Shown: positions 41,761 through 50,334, counted from the first letter of the stretch. The stretch is DNA of 64,000 nt from Streptomyces sp. SAJ15 (GCF_007595705.1 NZ_NISY01000015.1:124001-188000), one strand, 5' to 3'. Made by a program: numbers and translations. Notes: generated by a model not told the origin, from the letters alone.

Positions 41761-41785
41761 ACTTTGACAACAGTGTTGCCAAAGT
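41761..41785. promoter_or_regulatory. Operator-like inverted repeat between the oxidoreductase and ROK genes
   Basis: Arms ACTTTGACAAC and GTTGCCAAAGT are reverse complements with one mismatch, around a 3-bp AGT spacer. It is 7 bp from the oxidoreductase start and 16 bp from the ROK start. This form (TTTGxCAAC...GTTGxCAAA) is common between ROK repressors and divergent sugar genes in Streptomyces, and implies autoregulation plus control of the oxidoreductase. Confidence 0.82.
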
Positions 41786-41801
41786 GCAAGCGGCGGGGAG
41801 A

Positions 41802-43073
41802 ATGGCGTCTGTGCGGCACCTCCATGAACGTGATCCCGACGGCCCCCACGGCGCCAACCTCTCCGTGCTGCGCGGCCACAACGCCGCGCTGCTCCTCTCG
41901 TTGCTGCGGGACGCCGGCGAGGACGGGGTGAGCCGACCGGAGCTGGCCGAGCGCACGGGGCTCACCCCCCAGGCCGTCAGCAAGATCACCGCGCGGCTGC
42001 GCGCGGACGGCCTGGCCGCCGAGGCCGGCACCCGTCCCTCCACCGGGGGCAAGCCGCGCACCGTGCTGCGGCTGGTGCGCGGGGCGCGCAGCGCGGTGGG
42101 GCTGCATCTGGACCGCGACGAGCTGACGGTGGTGCGCACCGATCTGGCCGGGGAGCCGCTCGACATACGGGTGGCGCCGCTCGACTTCGGCGCGGGCGCG
42201 GAGGCGGTGCTGGACGCGGCGGTGGCGCAGGTCGCCGCGGCGGTGGCGCAGGTCGCCGCGGTGCTGGAGCCGGACGAGGCGGTGCCGATGCCGGGCGGGG
42301 CGGTGTCGACGCCGGACGGGGCGGCGGCGCGGGACCAGGCCCGGGACCGGGCGGCGGACCCGGTGGCGGGGGAGGAGCCGGCGGGCGAGCGGGTGGGCGG
42401 CGGTCGGGTGCTCGGGGTCGGCGTCGCGTCCCCCGGGCCGCTCGACCACGGCGTCGGAGTGCTGCGCCGCGTCACCGGCTTCCCGTACTGGGACGGCTTC
42501 CCGCTGCGCGACGCGCTCGCCGCGCGGCTCGGCCTGCCGGTCGTCCTCGACAAGGACACCAACGCCGCCGCGCTGGGCTTGGCGCGGCGTCCCGACGGGC
42601 CGGAGCGGTTGGCCGACTCGTTCGCCTATCTGCACCTGGGGACCGGGCTGGGCGCGGGGCTGGTGCTCGGCGGCGAGGTCTACCGCGGCGCGCGCACCGA
42701 CGCCGGGGAGTTCGGCCACCAGGTGATCCAGCTCGACGGCCCGCCCTGCGGCTGCGGCGGCCGCGGCTGCGTCGAGGCCCTGTGCCTGGCGGCCGTGGCC
42801 GCCGGCGACCCCGCCCGCGCGGCCCGGCTGCTCGGCGTCGGCGCCGCCAACCTCGTTCGCCTCCTCGATGTCGACCGGGTGTTCCTCGGTGGCCGGACTG
42901 TGCTCGCCGACCCCGAGCCCTACGCGCGCGGGGTGGCCGCGGTCCTGGCCGAGGAGGCGGGCCGGTCCGGCGCCGGGCATGCGGTGGCGGTCGACGTGGC
43001 CGGGCGAGGGCGCCGCCTGGTGGCCGAAGGGGCGGCGCAACTGGTGCTCGGCCGGTTCTTCGGCCGGGCGTAG
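41802..43073 (+). CDS. ROK family transcriptional regulator
   Basis: A 423-residue repressor. The N-terminal winged helix (LLRDAGEDGVSRPELAERTG, LTPQAVSKITARLRADGLAA) is followed by a ROK/sugar-kinase-fold domain with the zinc motif CGCGGRGCVEAL and KDTNAAALG. Residues about 150-210 contain an Ala-rich low-complexity insert (VAQVAAAVAQVAA, then an acidic run) that most ROK proteins lack. It probably senses a sugar or sugar-phosphate. The ATG at 41802 is used; a GTG at 41811 has better ribosome-binding-site spacing and is a credible alternative. Confidence 0.9.
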   Translation: MASVRHLHERDPDGPHGANLSVLRGHNAALLLSLLRDAGEDGVSRPELAERTGLTPQAVSKITARLRADGLAAEAGTRPSTGGKPRTVLRLVRGARSAVGLHLDRDELTVVRTDLAGEPLDIRVAPLDFGAGAEAVLDAAVAQVAAAVAQVAAVLEPDEAVPMPGGAVSTPDGAAARDQARDRAADPVAGEEPAGERVGGGRVLGVGVASPGPLDHGVGVLRRVTGFPYWDGFPLRDALAARLGLPVVLDKDTNAAALGLARRPDGPERLADSFAYLHLGTGLGAGLVLGGEVYRGARTDAGEFGHQVIQLDGPPCGCGGRGCVEALCLAAVAAGDPARAARLLGVGAANLVRLLDVDRVFLGGRTVLADPEPYARGVAAVLAEEAGRSGAGHAVAVDVAGRGRRLVAEGAAQLVLGRFFGRA

Positions 43074-43330
43074 CGCGCTGCGGGGATCGGGGGTCGGTGC
43101 GGCGGGGCGGGACGGGGCGGTTCCGCGGTCGGGTGGGGGACGGCCCGGCGGTTCAGCGGTCGGGGGCGGGAAGTCGCGGCGGGACGGGGCGGGGAACTGC
43201 GGGTGCTGCGCTGATCGAGGGGGAATGTGACGGCCACTCGGATGTCGTGGCCGGGCCGGGCCGCGCGGCGGCGGTCGGGTGGGGAAGGGCACTGGGAGTC
43301 CCGCGAAGCACCCCGCAGCGAAGGTGAGCC
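43074..43330. other. GC-rich intergenic stretch before the sortase substrate gene
   Basis: About 257 bp with purine-rich GGGGCGGG tracts and no open frame of merit. It must contain the promoter of the following gene. No palindrome or hairpin stands out. Confidence 0.4.
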
Positions 43331-44350
43331 ATGCGTCTGCCCAGCGCGCCCGCCGTCCGCCTGGTCATGGCCGCGCTGGTGGCCCTGACCCCGCTCGCGC
43401 CCGGCGCGTCCGCCGAAGCCGTCGCGGCCGCCCGACACGGGGCCTCAGCCCGGCACCCCGCGCCCGTCGCCGAGGCCGTGCCGACCGCCGCGGCCGTACC
43501 CGGCTGCGGCGACGCGAACAGCGCCGACTTTCCGTTGGACGCGTCGCTGCAGGCCGACCCCAGCGACTACGCGCGCGGCGGTGATTGGCGGGTGTGGCGG
43601 TTGCAACTGCGGAACACCACCGAGCGGGCCTGCCGGTCGATCCACCCGGTGGTGGTGATGGCGGGCCGGGACCGCAAGCTCCGGCCTCGACACATCCGGC
43701 TGGAGTTCCACGACAAGGAGCTGACCGCGGGGGAACGGCGGGCCCGGCAGACGTGGCGGCCGGTCCGCTTCGAGACGACCGACCAGCACGAGAGCGTCGG
43801 CATCCTCGAAGCGCCCGGCTTCCCCGGCTTCACGGTGCCGGCCGGTCGTGCCGTCGAGGTGGCCCTGCGGCTCCGCCTCACCGACGACGCGCCGCTCGGC
43901 CCGGTCGTCGCCGCCATCACCACGGTCCAGCGGCGGGACCGGGACGGCGACTGGGTCGGCCAGTCCGACAGCCACGCCTTCACGGTCGTCGCGGCCGCGC
44001 GGACGGAGGGCGGCGCCGGGGACGGCCGGGCGGAGGGCGGCGCCGGGGACGGCCCGGCGGAGGGCTCCGCGGGCGACGACGCCCGTGGTGAGGCCGAGGA
44101 CCGGCGCGAGTCGGACGGCCGGCGCGAGCACCACGGCCGGACCGACACCGAGGGGCGCCCGCCCGCCGGTTCCGGCGCTCCCGCCCCGCCCGCCCTGGCC
44201 GACACCGGCCCCGCCCCCCGCCGCGCCGACCGGGCCGCGCTGCTCGCCCTCTCGGGAGTCAGCGCGGCTTGTCTGCTGGCCGGCGCCGCGCTGCTGGCCT
44301 TCGCGCGGCGGCTGCGGGTCGCCGCGGACGGCGTTCGACGGACGGGCTGA
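43331..44350 (+). CDS. Surface protein with an LADTG-type (class E) sortase signal
   Basis: A 339-residue protein. It has a Sec signal (about 1-28), an Ig-like or beta-sandwich region (about 55-220: YARGGDWRVWRLQLRNTTER, RPRHIRLEFHDKELTAGERR), a Gly/Asp/Glu/Arg-rich linker, and a C-terminal sorting signal: LADTG at residues 289-293, a hydrophobic helix (LLALSGVSAACLLAGAALLA), and a basic tail (FARRLR). LAxTG is the class E sortase motif, so this is a likely substrate of the sortase at 36718. The linker (GAGDGRAEGGAGDGPAEGS) is partly repetitive. Confidence 0.82.
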   Translation: MRLPSAPAVRLVMAALVALTPLAPGASAEAVAAARHGASARHPAPVAEAVPTAAAVPGCGDANSADFPLDASLQADPSDYARGGDWRVWRLQLRNTTERACRSIHPVVVMAGRDRKLRPRHIRLEFHDKELTAGERRARQTWRPVRFETTDQHESVGILEAPGFPGFTVPAGRAVEVALRLRLTDDAPLGPVVAAITTVQRRDRDGDWVGQSDSHAFTVVAAARTEGGAGDGRAEGGAGDGPAEGSAGDDARGEAEDRRESDGRREHHGRTDTEGRPPAGSGAPAPPALADTGPAPRRADRAALLALSGVSAACLLAGAALLAFARRLRVAADGVRRTG

Positions 44351-44557
44351 CGCCCTCCGCGTACGCCGCGAGCTCCGTAGGGCGCGGCGCGCGGCGCCCC
44401 CGGGGCGGGGTGACGCGCCACTTTCCGCCCGCCGATCAGGCGGGTTTCTCTGGGGAGAGCTTGGCGGCGACGGCGCGCCGCCTGGGCATACTTGGCACGC
44501 TCTCGTCGCGGCCGGCGCGGAGCGAACGCGCTGATGGGCGAGTACGGGAGGTGTCCG

Positions 44558-44728
44558 ATGACGGTGGCGAGCGGTGGCGTTCGGGTGATGCCGCAGGAGC
44601 GGCCGGAGGCGTCGTTCCGGTGCGGGGGCGGGAGCATCGACCCCCAGTGCGCCACCTGCGGCGGCACGGGTTGGATCGGCGACCAGATCGCCTGCCCCAC
44701 GTGCAACTGCTCCGGCGAAGGCGCGTGA
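44558..44728 (+). CDS. Small Cys-rich zinc-ribbon-like protein
   Basis: A 56-residue protein; the C-terminal half has CATCGGTGWIGDQIACPTC, a CxxCxGxGx9CxxC pattern like a single DnaJ-type zinc knuckle, with one more cysteine near (CNCSGEG). An ideal GGAGG lies 6 nt before the ATG at 44558, which decides the start. It is short and could bind zinc; no family is named. Codon bias is typical. Confidence 0.75.
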   Translation: MTVASGGVRVMPQERPEASFRCGGGSIDPQCATCGGTGWIGDQIACPTCNCSGEGA

Positions 44729-45362
44729 GCGGAGCGCGCGACCAGCCGCTCAGCCGCCCGATGAGGGCGCGGTCCCGGTGTCGCCCCCGTGGGCGGGCGA
44801 CACGGTCACGGGTGTCCGCGGGCGCGTTCGGGCGGCGGCGGGATGCGAGGATCGCGCCGTGGACTCCCCGTAGGGCCGGAACTCCGCCGCGCCGTAGGGC
44901 CGGAACCCCGCCGCGCTGGTGAGCCGGAACCCCGCCGCGCCGGTGAGCTTCGGCATCCCCGAGCACGGCCGCCTCCCCACGTCCTACGCGGTGAAGGCGT
45001 GCGTCGCCGCGCCGCTGGACGCGTCGGGCGAGGCGGCACCCTGCCCGTGCGGCGGCAGGTGCGCACGCCAGGCCGCACGTTCCTCGGGCTCGACCGGTTC
45101 CCCCGCCCGCCGGCGCTTCCCGGGGAGTCGGGGCCGGCGCCCGGGGCGGCGACCCCCGCGCAAGGCCGGCCCCGTCGTCGGCGGCTTCGCGGCCCGCACC
45201 GAGTGGTGGCCACCGACGACGACGCCGAGCGGCTGAACCCGCCCGTTTCCCCCTCCGGAGTGGAGATCTCACCGCGGCGGCACCGCACGGCTCTGGCACA
45301 TCGCGACGACCCACGCCAGGGTGGCGGGCCGGTACCGCCACCCTCGACCCCGGGAGGACGAT
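44729..45362. other. Long intergenic region with a 24-bp tandem repeat
   Basis: 634 bp between the small Cys-rich gene and the phosphodiesterase gene. Open frames here on both strands are Arg/Pro-rich without domains, so I see no gene. It holds three tandem copies of a 24-bp unit (44870-44941) and a hairpin (stem GGGTGGCGG/CCGCCACCC, 45319-45343) just 5' of the next gene. Confidence 0.5.
44870..44941. repeat. Three tandem copies of a 24-bp unit
   Basis: Units of the form gtagggccggaa-ctccgccgcgcc with few substitutions, followed by a partial fourth copy. It lies in a non-coding stretch; there is no spacer diversity as in CRISPR arrays, so it is a simple tandem array. Confidence 0.8.
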
Positions 45363-46895
45363 GTGTCCCGCAGCATCACCCGACGCTCCGTGCTCGCCTC
45401 CGCCGCCGGCACCGCCGTGGTGGCCGTCGGCGGGCTGCCCACCCCCGCCGCCGCCGCGGCGCCCACTCTTCCGAACGGCACCAGCGCCGACAAGGTGCTG
45501 GTCGTCGGGATGGACGGACTGCGCCACGACCGCATCGCCGCCGCCGACGCCCCCACCCTCACCGGGCTGATGGCGGGCGGCACCTTCGGGGCGAGCCTGT
45601 TGTACGCGCCGCCGATGGCGGCCACCTCCTCCGGCCCCGGCTGGTCCACCATCGCCACCGGCGTGTGGCCCGACAAGCACGGCGTGCGGGACAACTCCTT
45701 CGCCGGCAAGGACTACGGCCGCTACCCCGGCTTCCTGGCCCGGCTGGCCCAGGTGCGGCCGGGGCTGTCCACCTTCGCGGCGGTGGACTGGAAGCCCCTG
45801 GACGCCCAGGGCACGGTCACCCCCGGCGCCGACGCCAAGGTGGTCTACGACGGCGACGCCGAGGGCTATGTCAGCGCCGACGAGCGGTTGACCGTCGACA
45901 CCGTCGGCGTGCTCCGCGACCAGCACCCCGACGTCGTCTTCGTCTACCTCGGCAACACCGACGTGGTCGCGCACGCGAGCGGCACCGGCCGGAGATACCT
46001 GGACGCCATCGCCGTGCAGGACCGGCAGCTGGGCCGGCTGCTGGCCGCGATCGAGGCGCGCCCGAGCCGGGCCGTCGAGCGCTGGACCGTCATCGTCGCC
46101 ACCGACCACGGTCATCTGGACGCCGGTGGCCACGGCGGCAGCGGCATAGCGGAGCGCCGCACCTTCGTGCTCGCCCAGGGCCCGGGCATCCCGGCCGGCG
46201 CCCGGCCCGCGGACACCCGGCTGGTCGATGTCGCCGCCACCGTCTTCCACCAGCTCGGCGTGCCGGTCGATCCGGCCTGGGGGCTGGACGGCAAGCCGAT
46301 CCAGCGGCGGGCCGGGGACGCCTTCGAGACGCTGTACGGCGCGCTCTCGCCGCGCGTGGACGAGACCGGCATCCCGGCCGGCGTGCTCGGCCACACGCAC
46401 ACCCCGCCCAGCGGCTGGTCGGTCGTCAACTCCGCGATGGGCGGCGGCGGGGTGAGCGAGTGGCGCGGCTGGGCCTTCGCCACCGACGAGTTCTGGAGCC
46501 GCACCCAGCGCGACCAGTGGCGGGAGCTGAACGTCCGCTCCCGCGGCGTGTTCGCGGTCGCCGACTCCGACGAGTGGGCGGACCGGAGCTTCTCCGGGAC
46601 GTACGACTCCACGCTGGTCAGCCCGGCGTACCCGGTCGGCGGGGCCACCACCGTACGGCTGGACTTCACCACCCACTACCGGCAGGAGGGGAACCAGACC
46701 GCACAGGTCCTCGCCTCCTGGAACGGCGCCACCCCGGTCCCGGTCCGGAGCTACACCTCCGACGTGGTCTCCCAGCCGCAGTCGCTGACGCTGGACGTGC
46801 CGGCCGGCGCCTCCGGCGTGAGCTTCCGCTTCCGTTACACCGGGTCCAACAACTGGTATTGGGTGATCGACGGAGTCGACGTGACCAGCGCCTGA
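45363..46895 (+). CDS. Tat-exported type I phosphodiesterase / nucleotide pyrophosphatase-like protein
   Basis: A 510-residue protein starting at GTG with GGGAGGA 4 nt upstream. The N terminus SITRRSVLASAAGTAVVAVG is a Tat signal with the twin Arg. The metalloenzyme core has VLVVGMDGLRHD (first metal site), SSGPGWSTIATG (nucleophile Thr), and ATDHGHLDAGGHGG (second metal site), typical of the alkaline-phosphatase superfamily branch of nucleotide pyrophosphatases. A C-terminal beta-rich domain of about 120 residues (YVST-like, GNQTAQVLASWNGATPVPVR) probably binds carbohydrate or wall. The substrate is unknown. Confidence 0.92.
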   Translation: MSRSITRRSVLASAAGTAVVAVGGLPTPAAAAAPTLPNGTSADKVLVVGMDGLRHDRIAAADAPTLTGLMAGGTFGASLLYAPPMAATSSGPGWSTIATGVWPDKHGVRDNSFAGKDYGRYPGFLARLAQVRPGLSTFAAVDWKPLDAQGTVTPGADAKVVYDGDAEGYVSADERLTVDTVGVLRDQHPDVVFVYLGNTDVVAHASGTGRRYLDAIAVQDRQLGRLLAAIEARPSRAVERWTVIVATDHGHLDAGGHGGSGIAERRTFVLAQGPGIPAGARPADTRLVDVAATVFHQLGVPVDPAWGLDGKPIQRRAGDAFETLYGALSPRVDETGIPAGVLGHTHTPPSGWSVVNSAMGGGGVSEWRGWAFATDEFWSRTQRDQWRELNVRSRGVFAVADSDEWADRSFSGTYDSTLVSPAYPVGGATTVRLDFTTHYRQEGNQTAQVLASWNGATPVPVRSYTSDVVSQPQSLTLDVPAGASGVSFRFRYTGSNNWYWVIDGVDVTSA

Positions 46896-46961
46896 CGGGC
46901 CGAGCCTGACTAGGCTGGTCTCGCACACCCGTCTCATCGCAACCGCAAGAGAGCAGGTCAC

Positions 46962-47744
46962 ATGGGAGAGCGGAAGCCGATCGAGTCCTGGCTCACCGAC
47001 ATGGACGGCGTGCTGATCCATGAGGGGGTGCCGATCCCCGGCGCGGACGCGTTCCTGGCCCGGCTGCGGGAGTCCGGAAGCCCCTTCCTCGTGCTCACCA
47101 ACAACTCCATCTACACGCCGCGGGACCTGCACGCCCGGCTCGCCCGGATGGGGCTGGACGTGCCCGTCGAGAACATCTGGACCTCGGCGCTGGCCACCGC
47201 CCAGTTCCTGGACGACCAGCGGCCGGCCGGCACCGCGTACGTCATCGGCGAGGCGGGGCTCACCACCGCGCTGCACGACATCGGCTACGTCCTCACCGAC
47301 GCCGAGCCGGACTACGTGGTGCTGGGCGAGACCCGCACCTACAGCTTCGAGGCGCTCACCAAGGCCATCCGGTTGATCAACGACGGGGCGCGGTTCATCG
47401 CGACCAACCCCGACGAGACCGGCCCGAGCCCCAAGGGCGTACTGCCCGCCACCGGCTCGGTCGCCGCGCTGATCACCAAGGCCACGGGTCGCGAGCCGTA
47501 CTTCGTCGGCAAGCCCAACCCGCTGATGATGCGGGCGGGGCTGAACGCCATCGGGGCGCACTCCGAGACCAGCGCGATGATCGGGGACCGGATGGACACC
47601 GATGTGCTGGCCGGCCTGGAGGCGGGGATGCGGACCTTCCTGGTGCTCACCGGCCTCACCCGCCCGGAGGAGATCGACCGGCACCCCTTCCGGCCGTCCC
47701 GCGTGGTGGACTCCATCGCCGACCTGGTGGACCTGGTGCGGTAG
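46962..47744 (+). CDS. HAD-IIA family phosphatase (NagD-like)
   Basis: A 260-residue phosphatase. WLTDMDGVLIHEGVPIPGAD carries the nucleophile and acid of motif I (DMDG), FLVLTNNSIYT is the capping region, TNPDETGPSPKGVLPATGSV is the IIA cap/basic region, and MIGDRMDTDVLAG is motif IV. It likely dephosphorylates a small sugar phosphate or nucleotide. It follows the phosphodiesterase by 66 bp and could share a transcript. A terminator follows. Confidence 0.93.
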   Translation: MGERKPIESWLTDMDGVLIHEGVPIPGADAFLARLRESGSPFLVLTNNSIYTPRDLHARLARMGLDVPVENIWTSALATAQFLDDQRPAGTAYVIGEAGLTTALHDIGYVLTDAEPDYVVLGETRTYSFEALTKAIRLINDGARFIATNPDETGPSPKGVLPATGSVAALITKATGREPYFVGKPNPLMMRAGLNAIGAHSETSAMIGDRMDTDVLAGLEAGMRTFLVLTGLTRPEEIDRHPFRPSRVVDSIADLVDLVR

Positions 47745-47773
47745 CCCTTTCACCGCCTCACCCGAACAGAGCA

Positions 47774-47804
47774 GCCGGGGCCCGCAGCGGATGCGGGCCC
47801 CGGC
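47774..47804 (+). terminator. Terminator after the HAD phosphatase gene
   Basis: A perfect 13-bp stem, GCCGGGGCCCGCA/TGCGGGCCCCGGC, with a 5-nt loop, followed by a short T-rich stretch (GTTCTTGTG). Confidence 0.88.
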
Positions 47805-47842
47805 CGTTCTTGTGAGCCTTCTGGGGTAACGGGAGGTTCACT

Positions 47843-48442
47843 ATGCGTTCCCAGCGAATAACTCTCTGTGTCGCCACCGTGGCGGCCATCGCCTGTGTCT
47901 CCGTCGCCCCCGCCCCCGCCGCCTTCGCGGCACCGGGCACCGCGGCCACCGTCCGCGCGGACGACCGGCACGAGGACGACCGCGACGACCGGCACCGCGG
48001 ACAGGACGAGGATCGTGACGGCTACGGCCGCCACGACGAGGACGGCGGCCGGGGGGACCGGGGCCGCGACGAGGACCACGGCCGTCACGACGAGGGCGGC
48101 GACCGCCACGGCGGAGGCCAGGGTGATCAAGGCCGTCCGGACGAGGACTTCGGCGGCGGCTTCGGTCAAGGGGACTCCGGCGGAGACGACTTCGGCCGCG
48201 GCGACTTCGGTCGCGGTGGCGGCGACGACGGCTACGGGGGCCGGCCGGGGATGCCGCACGAGCCCTACGCCCCGGTCCACGCCGGCGGCGGCGCCACCGC
48301 ACGGAGCGACGAGTCCCGTGGGTTCGGCGGGGTGGAGGCGTACGGGCTGGTGCTCGCGGGCGGCGCGGCGGTCGCGGTGGGCGGCCTGGCCGTGTACCGG
48401 CGCCGCGCGGCCCGCTCCACGTCCCGTTCCTCTGACGGCTGA
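47843..48442 (+). CDS. Secreted low-complexity (Asp/Arg/His/Gly-rich) surface protein
   Basis: A 199-residue protein. A Sec signal (MRSQRITLCVATVAAIACVS, cleaved before APGTAAT) is followed by about 110 residues made of D/R/H/E/G repeats (DRHEDDRDDRHRGQDEDRDG and GRHDEDGGRGDRGRDEDHGR). It ends in a single hydrophobic helix (VLAGGAAVAVGGLAVY) with a basic tail, so it is probably surface-attached, but no LPxTG-like motif is visible before the helix. It is immediately upstream of, and probably co-transcribed with, the class F sortase, a common arrangement in Streptomyces. Confidence 0.82.
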   Translation: MRSQRITLCVATVAAIACVSVAPAPAAFAAPGTAATVRADDRHEDDRDDRHRGQDEDRDGYGRHDEDGGRGDRGRDEDHGRHDEGGDRHGGGQGDQGRPDEDFGGGFGQGDSGGDDFGRGDFGRGGGDDGYGGRPGMPHEPYAPVHAGGGATARSDESRGFGGVEAYGLVLAGGAAVAVGGLAVYRRRAARSTSRSSDG

Positions 48443-48450
48443 CCGGACCG

Positions 48451-49209
48451 ATGTCCGAGGAAGCCGACGCGCCCGCGGAGCCCGCGGCCGGCTCCCCGCG
48501 AAGCGGCACCGCCCGGCTGCTCACGGGGGTGGCCTGGGCGGTGCTGCTGATCGGCCTGTGGCTGTGGGGCCGCGGGGCGTCCGACGGCACGCCCACCGCC
48601 ACCGGCGATGTGGCGGCCGTCGGCCGGCCGCCGGTGCTGGGGCTGCCCGCGGCGCACGCCCCGCTGGCGGCCGCGCAGCCGCGGCAGGTCGTCATCGACA
48701 CGGCCAAGGTGCGGGCCCCCGTCGTCGCCCGCGGCCTCGACGCCGCGGGCGGGGTGGCCCCGCCGCCGTACGACCGGCCCGGCGCCGTCGGCTGGTACCG
48801 CGGCGGTCCGTCGCCCGGCTCCTCCGGCGCCGCGGTGCTGGTCGGCCATGTCGACACCGACTCCCGGCCCGCGGTCTTCTACCACCTCAGCGCGATGAAG
48901 CCCGGTGAGAAGGTCCGCGTCGGCCGGTCCGACGGCTCCGTCGCCGAGTTCACCGTCGAGGAGGTCGAGGTCATCTCCTACGCCCGCTTCGACCCCCGGC
49001 GCGTCTACGGCCCCCGCGCCGCGCACCGCGCCGAACTCCGCCTCATCACCTGCGGCGGCGCCTTCGACCGCGCCCGCCACACCTACACCGCCAACGTCGT
49101 CGTGTCCGCCTATCTGACCGATGTGACGGCGGCCCCCAAGTCGCGGACGACCGCCGGACGTCGGGGGCTGGAAGCGGTGTGGCGCGCGCCGGGCGCGCGC
49201 CCTGGCTGA
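48451..49209 (+). CDS. Class F sortase
   Basis: A 252-residue enzyme with one N-terminal helix (about 22-40) and a sortase domain showing His133 (LVGHVDTD), Cys201 (LITCGGAFD) and Arg207/209, in the class F arrangement (LITCGGAFDRxxxTYxxN). Class F sortases are abundant in Streptomyces; their substrates are mostly undefined. It starts 8 bp after the low-complexity protein, with which it is likely translationally linked. A second, class E, sortase lies at 36718. Confidence 0.92.
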   Translation: MSEEADAPAEPAAGSPRSGTARLLTGVAWAVLLIGLWLWGRGASDGTPTATGDVAAVGRPPVLGLPAAHAPLAAAQPRQVVIDTAKVRAPVVARGLDAAGGVAPPPYDRPGAVGWYRGGPSPGSSGAAVLVGHVDTDSRPAVFYHLSAMKPGEKVRVGRSDGSVAEFTVEEVEVISYARFDPRRVYGPRAAHRAELRLITCGGAFDRARHTYTANVVVSAYLTDVTAAPKSRTTAGRRGLEAVWRAPGARPG

Positions 49210-49305
49210 GCCCGCTCGGGCCCGTCGATGCCTCCCCCAAGGGTGGGCGGGGTGTGTAAGGATGGATTCGACCGGCCTTGTCCCGTGCGTGCCAAGGGGG
49301 AGTGG

Positions 49306-50334
49306 ATGTACGGCAGTGATACCGGCCGTCGGCGCAGGGTGGTCTGCGCGTTGTCAGTGGTGGGGGCGTTAGTGACGCTGTCGGGGTGTTTCGGGTCGTC
49401 GGACGCCGACGAGGGACCCCGCGCCGCCGCGCCGCCCAAGCAGCGGCCCAAGTCGGCGGTGCCGTACTGGGTGAACCCCGACGGCAGCGCGGCCCGCCAG
49501 GTCGCGGCCTACCGCGAGCAGGGGGCGGACGAGAAGGCGGCACAGATCTCGAAGATCGCCGACCAGCCGGTGGCGGAGTGGATCGGCACCGAGGACCCGG
49601 AGGGGCAGACCCGCGGCTTCACCGAGGCCGCGGCGCGGGCCGATCGGGACGCGCTGCTGGTCTTCTACAACATCCCGCACCGCGACTGCGGGAAGTACTC
49701 CAAGGGCGGCGCGGCCGACGGCGACGCGTACCGCGCCTGGTTGGACAAGGCGGTCAAGGGGATCGGCGACCGGGCCGCCACCGTCATCCTGGAGCCGGAC
49801 GCGCTGCCGCACGTGGTCGACGGGTGCACCCCACGGCAGTTCCACGAGGAGCGGTACCACCTGCTCACCGGTGCCGTCTCCGAGCTCAAGGCGCTGCCCC
49901 ACACCAAGGTCTACCTGGACGCGGGCAACCCGGCGTGGATCACCGACCCGGGCCGGATGGTCGAGCCGCTGAAGCGGGCGGGCATCGACATGGCCGACGG
50001 CTTCGCCCTCAACACCTCCAACTACCAGACCACCGCGAAGAACACGGAGTACGGCAAGCGGCTCTCCGCGATGGTCGGCGACAAGCCCTTCGTCATAGAC
50101 ACCAGCCGCAACGGAAACGGGCCCGCGCCGCACCGCGAGGACCCCGAGGCGTGGTGCAACCCCGCCGGCCGGGCCCTGGGGGAGCGGCCGACCACGCACA
50201 CCGGCGAGGACCTGGTCGACGCCTATCTGTGGATCAAGCGCCCGGGTGAGTCCGACGGCACCTGCAAGGGCGGCCCGCGGGCGGGCCAGTGGTGGCCCCG
50301 CTACGCGCTCGACCTGGCCCGCAACACCCGCTGA
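49306..50334 (+). CDS. GH6 endoglucanase-type lipoprotein, CslZ-like, with a TTA codon
   Basis: A 342-residue glycoside hydrolase family 6 protein. The N terminus has a lipobox (LSGC at residues 25-28) so it is lipid-anchored. GH6 blocks: VFYNIPHRDCGKYSKGGAAD, TVILEPDALPHVV, KVYLDAGNPAWITDP, FALNTSNYQTTAKNTEYG. It should cut beta-1,4-glucan. Leu22 in the signal peptide is a TTA codon, so expression probably depends on bldA. It lies next to glxA and cslA, and matches cslZ of the known cslA-glxA-cslZ locus, here convergent with glxA. It starts with GGGGGAG upstream of the ATG. Confidence 0.9.
   Translation: MYGSDTGRRRRVVCALSVVGALVTLSGCFGSSDADEGPRAAAPPKQRPKSAVPYWVNPDGSAARQVAAYREQGADEKAAQISKIADQPVAEWIGTEDPEGQTRGFTEAAARADRDALLVFYNIPHRDCGKYSKGGAADGDAYRAWLDKAVKGIGDRAATVILEPDALPHVVDGCTPRQFHEERYHLLTGAVSELKALPHTKVYLDAGNPAWITDPGRMVEPLKRAGIDMADGFALNTSNYQTTAKNTEYGKRLSAMVGDKPFVIDTSRNGNGPAPHREDPEAWCNPAGRALGERPTTHTGEDLVDAYLWIKRPGESDGTCKGGPRAGQWWPRYALDLARNTR

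Noticed and set aside
39738..41801. An upstream extension joining the YidC region to the ROK regulator in one plus-strand frame.
   Set aside because: It passes through antisense of the oxidoreductase gene and the operator; the real ROK protein starts at 41802 or 41811, just after the operator.
44729..45288. Small minus-strand and plus-strand frames with Cys/Arg-rich peptides in the long gap.
   Set aside because: No start context, no motif and repeat-driven composition; kept only as an intergenic region.
44436..47753. A 1105-residue minus-strand open frame across the phosphodiesterase and HAD genes.
   Set aside because: It is the antisense shadow of two well-supported plus-strand genes with complete catalytic motifs; its own sequence is Arg/Gly/His-rich and has no domain.
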